Notes under the pieces: generated by a model
Seen by the model: the letters and a program-made list of their open reading frames with translations, nothing else
Database searches by the model: none
What the model was told of the DNA's origin: nothing
Position numbers and translations under genes: made by a program
In this document: positions 57,005 to 64,000 of the stretch, one piece after another
Layout of the letters: the number at the start of each line of letters is the position of its first letter
How positions within the stretch are numbered: position 1 is the stretch's first letter
DNA from: Nitrospirillum amazonense
GTDB taxonomy: Bacteria; Pseudomonadota; Alphaproteobacteria; Azospirillales; Azospirillaceae
Length of the DNA: 64,000 nt
Reading direction: 5' to 3'
Assembly (NCBI RefSeq): GCF_007828035.1
Contig: NZ_VITV01000005.1
Span: forward strand, 493,334 to 557,333

Positions 57005-58681
57005 TCATTTGCCCTGGGACTTGTCCCGGGCGGCCTTGAACTCGGCCTTGTCGTACCACTTGGGCCAGGCATCGCTGGACGCCAGGTCGCGACTGATGTC
57101 GTACCACATGTTGACCTGGACGGCGCCGCCGCGCAGGTCCATCGCCGGCGACCATTCGTCGGAGGGCTGGTGGTAGTGCAGGCGGGTGTATTCCTCCTCC
57201 TTCGCCTTGCCCCACTCCGCGCCGTGCTCCACGCTGTCGATGCCCATGCCGGCGTCGATGACGGGGATGCCGACCTTGGCCAGGTTGAAGTGGTCGGAGC
57301 GGTAGTAATAGCCGCGCTCGGGGAAGGGCTCCGGATTCACGACCATGCCGTGGGCATCGGTCCAGGCCTTCAGCCGTTCCTCCAGGTCGGACTTCTTGCC
57401 GCCGACCAGGACCACGTCATGCACGGGACCCAGCACACCCAGGCCGTCCATGTTGAAGCCGGCCACCGTCTTGCCCACCGGGTACAGCGGGTGCTGGGCA
57501 TAGTATTCCGAGCCCAGCAGGCCCTGTTCCTCGGCCGTGTAGGCGATGAACATCAGGGTGCGGTCCGGCTTGGGGCCGTGGGTATAGCGCTTGGCCATCT
57601 CGATCAGGCCGGCGACGCCCGTGGCGTTGTCCAGCGCGCCGTTATAGATGGTGTCGCCGTTGACCGCCGGGCCCACGCCCAGGTGATCCCAGTGCGCGCC
57701 CACCAGCACCACCTCGTCCGGACGCTTGGCGCCGGGGACGATGCCGACCACGTTGTGCGAGACGACGTCGCGCACCACCGGGGTGATGCCCACCGACATC
57801 TTGGCGTTCATGGGCACGGCCTTGAAGCCGCGCCGGGCGGCGCTGTCCTTCAGCGTGCCGTAGTCCAGGCCGGCCGCCGCGAACAGCTCCTTGGCCACGT
57901 CCAGCTGCACCCAGCCTTCCACAGCCGACCGGCTCTGCAGCCCGCCGTCGGCGGGCATCAGGGTCAGCTTGGGCACGCTGTTGCTGTTGGCGACCACGCC
58001 CCAGGGGTAACCGGCGGCGCGCGTCTCATGCACGATGATGGCGGCGGCCGCACCATGGCGGGCCGCTTCCTCGTACTTGTAGGGCCAGCGGCCATACCAT
58101 GTCATGGCGCCGCCGCCGAATAGGGCGGGGTCGCCGGTGGCGAAGCCCGGGTCGTTCACCAGGATGACGACCGTCTTGCCCTTCACGTCCACGCCGGCAT
58201 AGTCGTCCCAGCCGAACTCCGGCGCCGTGATGCCGTAGCCGACGAAGACCAGATCGCTGTCCTTCACCTCGGCATGGGTGGTGCGCTGCCGGTTCCAGAC
58301 GATCATCTGGCTGAAGTATTCGTACGACAGGCTCTTGGCCTGGCCGTCCTTGCCCGTGGCCGTGAACACCATGGGGCCGTCGGCCTTGCTGGTGACCTCG
58401 GTCATGGGCACGTCCTGAAGGTAGCCCTTCGCGCCGGCTGCGGGCTTCAGTCCGATCTTTTTGAACTGGTCCTGGATGTAGGCGATGGTCTTCTCCTCGC
58501 CCACGGTTCCCGGTTTGCGGCCCTGGAAATCGTCGGAGGCGAGGATTTTGACGTGGGCCGACAAGGCCTCGGGCGTCACCGGGGCGGCGTCCTTGGCCTG
58601 CCCCATCGCCGTGGCCCCGACATCGAGCGCGAGGGCCGCGGCGAAGAGCGCCGTGGCCCCTGTGCGTAGTCTGGCTCCCAT
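57005..58681 (-). CDS. Exported M28-family metallopeptidase (copy 2)
   Basis: A 558-residue paralogue of the adjacent gene, with signal peptide (LRTGATALFAAALALDVGAT), PA-type insert, and the same zinc and catalytic motifs (LVGAHWDHLG, LDNATGVAGLIEMAKRYTHG, YTAEEQGLLGSEYYAQHPLY, HYHQPSDEWSP). Alignable over the whole length, with most residues the same by eye; the differences are concentrated in the signal peptide and surface. It has its own terminator. Role: periplasmic peptide or protein-degradation, possibly with different specificity than its sister. Confidence 0.92.
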   Translation of the reverse strand: MGARLRTGATALFAAALALDVGATAMGQAKDAAPVTPEALSAHVKILASDDFQGRKPGTVGEEKTIAYIQDQFKKIGLKPAAGAKGYLQDVPMTEVTSKADGPMVFTATGKDGQAKSLSYEYFSQMIVWNRQRTTHAEVKDSDLVFVGYGITAPEFGWDDYAGVDVKGKTVVILVNDPGFATGDPALFGGGAMTWYGRWPYKYEEAARHGAAAAIIVHETRAAGYPWGVVANSNSVPKLTLMPADGGLQSRSAVEGWVQLDVAKELFAAAGLDYGTLKDSAARRGFKAVPMNAKMSVGITPVVRDVVSHNVVGIVPGAKRPDEVVLVGAHWDHLGVGPAVNGDTIYNGALDNATGVAGLIEMAKRYTHGPKPDRTLMFIAYTAEEQGLLGSEYYAQHPLYPVGKTVAGFNMDGLGVLGPVHDVVLVGGKKSDLEERLKAWTDAHGMVVNPEPFPERGYYYRSDHFNLAKVGIPVIDAGMGIDSVEHGAEWGKAKEEEYTRLHYHQPSDEWSPAMDLRGGAVQVNMWYDISRDLASSDAWPKWYDKAEFKAARDKSQGK

Positions 58682-58929
58682 AAGTGCGAATCCCCATTGT
58701 CTTGGTCGTGTCGCCGGCGGTTACCCCGCGATAGCGCCGCTTGGGGCGAGAGCATACGGGGGTACCGGCCGGGAATCCAAGACCCTGGGCGGGCCTGCTG
58801 ACGAAAGTTGGATATTGGATATAGCGGGACAATCACCCAGTCGCCACGCCCGTACGGAAAAGGTCGGCCATCCCTGGCCGGCCCCGTCGCTTCAATAAGG
58901 ACTGGTGGGATAGGGGGAAGGGCTGGGAC
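58682..58929. other. Spacer between rimO and the M28 peptidase gene
   Basis: 248 bases on the upstream side of the M28 gene. It probably holds that gene's promoter on the minus strand and the end of the rimO transcript. The AT-richer stretch TTGGATATTGGATATAGCGG (58807-58826), with two GGATAT units, is the most likely promoter-bearing part. No gene is seen. Confidence 0.3.
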
Positions 58930-60285
58930 TTAGGCGTCCACGCGGGTGCCCCACAGGTCGTATTCCTCGGCGTGCTCCACCGTCACCTGGACGATGTCGC
59001 CCGCCGCGACGCTGGTGTCGCCGTTCAGGAAGACGCTGCCGTCGATTTCCGGCGCATCCGCCGCGGAGCGGCCGATGGCGCCTTCCTCGTCCACCTCGTC
59101 GATGATGACGTCGATGGTGCGGCCCACCTTGGCCTGCATGCGCTCCTCGCTGATGGCCTGCTGGTGGGCCATCAGGCGATTCCAGCGCTCTTCCTTCACC
59201 TCTTCCGGCACGGCGCCCTCGATGGCGTTGGCGGGGGCGCCCTCCACCGCCTCATACTTGAAGCAGCCCAGTCGGTCGATCTTGGCCTCCGACAGCCAAT
59301 CCAACAGGAACTGGAAGTCCTGCTCCGTTTCCCCGGGGAAACCGACGATGAAGGTGGAGCGAATGGTCAGGTCGGGACAGACGTCGCGCCAGCCGCGAAT
59401 CCGGTCCAGCACCTTCTCCTGGTTGGCCGGCCGCTTCATGGCCTTCAGCACACTGGGGCTGGCGTGCTGAAAGGGGATGTCCAGATAGGGCAACACCAGG
59501 CCTTCCGCCATCAGGGGGATGACCTCGTCCACATGCGGGTAGGGGTAGACGTAGTGCAGGCGCACCCAGGCGCCCAGCCCGCCCAATTCACGGGCCAGGT
59601 CGGTCATGTGGGCGCGGACCTTGCGGCCCCTGAACTCGCTTTCGGCATGGCGCAGGTCCAGGCCGTAGGCGCTGGTGTCCTGCGAGATGACCATCAGTTC
59701 GCGCACGCCGGCGTTCACCAGGCGCTCCGCCTCGCGCAGCACGTTGCCGGCCGGCCGGCTGGCCAGGTCGCCGCGCAGCGAGGGGATGATGCAGAAGCTG
59801 CAGCGGTGGTTGCAGCCTTCGGAAATCTTCAGATAGGCGTAGTGGCGGGGCGTCAGGCGCAGGCCCTCGGGCGGCACCAGGTCGGTGTAGGGGTTGTGCA
59901 CCGGGGGCAGGTGGTCGTGCACCGCCGACACCACCTGCTCATACTGGTGGGGGCCGGTGACGGCCAGCACGTTGGGGTACATCTCGCGGATGCGGCCCTC
60001 TTCCACGCCCATGCAGCCGGTGACGATGACACGGCCGTTCTCGCGCATGGCCTCGCCGATGGCGTCCAGGCTTTCCTGCTTGGCGCTGTCCAGGAAGCCG
60101 CAGGTGTTGACCAGCACCACGTCGGCGCCGTCGTAGCTGGGCGACACCTCATACCCTTCCGAGCGCAGCTTGGTCAGGATGCGCTCGCTGTCGACCAGGG
60201 CCTTGGGGCAGCCCAGGCTGACGATGCCGACCTTGGGGGCGCCAGCGGGGGACGTGGTGGAGGTGATGAGGGTGGGCTTGCTCAT
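58930..60285 (-). CDS. rimO: Ribosomal protein S12 methylthiotransferase RimO
   Basis: A 451-residue radical-SAM enzyme that adds a methylthio group to an aspartate of ribosomal protein S12. Seen: N-terminal methylthiotransferase domain ([30 protein letters not shown]), the radical-SAM CxxxCxxC cluster in [17 protein letters not shown], and a C-terminal TRAM domain. The ATG at 60285 starts MSKPTLITS; a TTG seven codons earlier is also open. S12 itself is encoded by rpsL at 60827, so enzyme and target are divergent neighbours here. Confidence 0.95.
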   Translation of the reverse strand: MSKPTLITSTTSPAGAPKVGIVSLGCPKALVDSERILTKLRSEGYEVSPSYDGADVVLVNTCGFLDSAKQESLDAIGEAMRENGRVIVTGCMGVEEGRIREMYPNVLAVTGPHQYEQVVSAVHDHLPPVHNPYTDLVPPEGLRLTPRHYAYLKISEGCNHRCSFCIIPSLRGDLASRPAGNVLREAERLVNAGVRELMVISQDTSAYGLDLRHAESEFRGRKVRAHMTDLARELGGLGAWVRLHYVYPYPHVDEVIPLMAEGLVLPYLDIPFQHASPSVLKAMKRPANQEKVLDRIRGWRDVCPDLTIRSTFIVGFPGETEQDFQFLLDWLSEAKIDRLGCFKYEAVEGAPANAIEGAVPEEVKEERWNRLMAHQQAISEERMQAKVGRTIDVIIDEVDEEGAIGRSAADAPEIDGSVFLNGDTSVAAGDIVQVTVEHAEEYDLWGTRVDA

Positions 60286-60573
60286 GGGCGGCGCTCGGGA
60301 ATCCAAAAGGGCGCCAACAAGGCCAACCCCATGCCGCCTGCGGTCGGCGGAGGTCCCCTCGAAAGCGCGCTTACACTATACTATAAGGTGAGCGTCCGAC
60401 CTTGGTGGTGCCGCCGCCCGTCTGGTCCGGGTATATAGCGGCACCGGGGCCGTTTGCCCATCCCCCGCGCTGTCCGGAGCGCGTGCCAGGCGCGCAGGGG
60501 AGGGGCCCGCAATTGTGGGGCCGCCCCCTGTTCTGGACGCACGGCTTACCCTGGATTTTTGAGTCCAGAGCGC
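60286..60573. other. Upstream part of the rimO-rpsL spacer
   Basis: About 290 GC-rich bases before the str promoter. Hairpins such as CGCGCT/AGCGCG near 60467-60484 are visible. The open frame covering 60402-60812 has Pro/Gly-rich nonsense-like composition and no Shine-Dalgarno, so it is not called a gene. Confidence 0.35.
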
Positions 60574-60602
60574 TTGACGGGCGGGGCCGACCTCCATATA
60601 GT
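60574..60602 (+). promoter_or_regulatory. Probable sigma-70-type promoter of the str operon
   Basis: TTGACG (60574-60579), a 17-base spacer, then TATAGT (60597-60602). This is the best promoter match in the window and leaves a ~215-base leader before rpsL, where ribosomal-protein operons usually have control. Confidence 0.65.
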
Positions 60603-60826
60603 CCGCCCACATTTTTCGAGGGGCAGGCTGTAGGCCGCCCTTGCGGGCTAGACGCTGTCTCTCAAAAAGACCCCCTCGAAAATCTGTATAGCCGCACCCG
60701 AGTCCTTGTTCGGACGGCGTTTGCAAGGCCCGCGCGGAGCCAGTCAGTGCTTCGTGACGGGACTTTCGTCGTTCTGGGCATGTGTTTGGGTGCCTTGTTG
60801 TTGGAACTGTGAACCGAGAGCGGTAG

Positions 60827-61198
60827 ATGCCGACGATCAACCAGTTGATCCGCAAGTCCCGTGAGGGCGTGCCGGAGCGGGACAAGGTCCCGGCGTTGCA
60901 GGAATGCCCCCAGAAGCGCGGTGTCTGCACGCGCGTCTACACGACCACCCCGAAGAAGCCGAACTCGGCGCTGCGTAAGGTCGCCCGCGTGCGGCTGACC
61001 AACGGCCACGAGGTCATCAGCTACATCCCCGGCGAGGGTCACAACCTGCAGGAACACTCCGTGGTGATGATCCGCGGCGGCCGTGTGAAGGACCTTCCCG
61101 GCGTGCGCTATCACATCATCCGCGGTTCGTTGGATACCCAGGGCGTGAAGGACCGTCGCCAGCGTCGGTCCAAGTACGGCGCCAAGCGTCCGAAGTAA
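60827..61198 (+). CDS. rpsL: 30S ribosomal protein S12
   Basis: A 123-residue protein starting [20 protein letters not shown], with the streptomycin-linked [17 protein letters not shown] and [16 protein letters not shown] segments. Both lysines associated with streptomycin sensitivity (TPKKPNS, KDLPG region) are the wild-type residues. First gene of the str operon. The aspartate modified by RimO lies in the VKDLPG loop. Confidence 0.98.
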   Translation: MPTINQLIRKSREGVPERDKVPALQECPQKRGVCTRVYTTTPKKPNSALRKVARVRLTNGHEVISYIPGEGHNLQEHSVVMIRGGRVKDLPGVRYHIIRGSLDTQGVKDRRQRRSKYGAKRPK

Positions 61199-61206
61199 GG
61201 AGTTAG

Positions 61207-61680
<474 letters not shown>

Positions 61681-61710
61681 GGTTGGGACCAGCTTAGGCC
61701 TTAAGGAATC

Positions 61711-63780
<2,070 letters not shown>

Positions 63781-63812
63781 TCTGGCAGAAGTCAAGAGAA
63801 GGAAGAGTAACC

Positions 63813-64000
<188 letters not shown>

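Noticed and set aside
60402..60812. Possible gene in the rimO-rpsL spacer
   Set aside because: No Shine-Dalgarno, low-complexity composition, and it covers the likely str promoter and leader.

Overview
This window comes from a GC-rich (roughly two-thirds G+C by eye) alphaproteobacterium, most likely in the Azospirillaceae/Rhodospirillales (Azospirillum-Nitrospirillum-Niveispirillum type). The evidence is the gene order tolQ-tolR-tolA-tolB-pal-cpoB-tilS-ftsH-folP-glmM, a three-subunit proton-translocating transhydrogenase (pntAA-pntAB-pntB), a COQ9-family gene near rpsU, a serC-serA pair and the str operon rpsL-rpsG-fusA-tuf. The organism name is an inference. Most of the window is ordinary chromosome.

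Layout: 1-5064 is the Tol-Pal envelope operon, with tolQ cut by the window edge. 5083-12090 holds tilS, ftsH, folP, glmM and thiD. 12087-14403 is a divergent MocR-type regulator/PhzF pair with two palindromes between the genes. 14782-21567 holds a large protein of unknown function, serC, serA, a very small soluble MCP-like signalling protein and a GGDEF diguanylate cyclase. 21751-31070 has a small unknown gene, a UvrD-type helicase, a PEBP-family gene divergent from a TetR regulator with a perfect operator-like inverted repeat, a redoxin/2OG-oxygenase fusion, a TPR-glycosyltransferase-like protein and an exported M3 peptidase. 31294-35842 has prmA, an aminopeptidase P and a Tat-type LD-carboxypeptidase. 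A conspicuously AT-rich DUF2971 gene (35859-36791) follows, then pntB-pntAB-pntAA on the minus strand.

40472-45090 holds two small genes (one HNH-type), a full-length chemoreceptor, rpsU, def and coq9. 45208-46878 is an MHS-type MFS transporter. A tRNA at 47423-47498 has a CAT anticodon and the acceptor-stem pairs expected of tRNA-Ile2, the substrate of TilS, which is encoded in the same window. 47508-55038 is an accessory-looking stretch: an exported unknown, an exported D-amino-acid-oxidase-like protein, a LysR regulator divergent from an MFS transporter, an exported methyltransferase-like protein, an exported nucleoside-phosphorylase-like protein and a luciferase-like oxidoreductase. 55120-58681 is a tandem pair of closely similar exported M28 peptidases, then rimO. 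The window ends in the str operon, with tuf cut by the edge.

I do not see a CRISPR array, phage, insertion sequence or an obvious new multi-gene defence or biosynthetic system. The best leads are the exported methyltransferase/nucleoside-phosphorylase pair, the AT-rich DUF2971 gene, the Cys-less redoxin-oxygenase fusion, the minimal MCP beside a diguanylate cyclase, the unknown 581-residue protein, the well-defined palindromes at divergent regulator genes, and rare-codon patches inside tolB.
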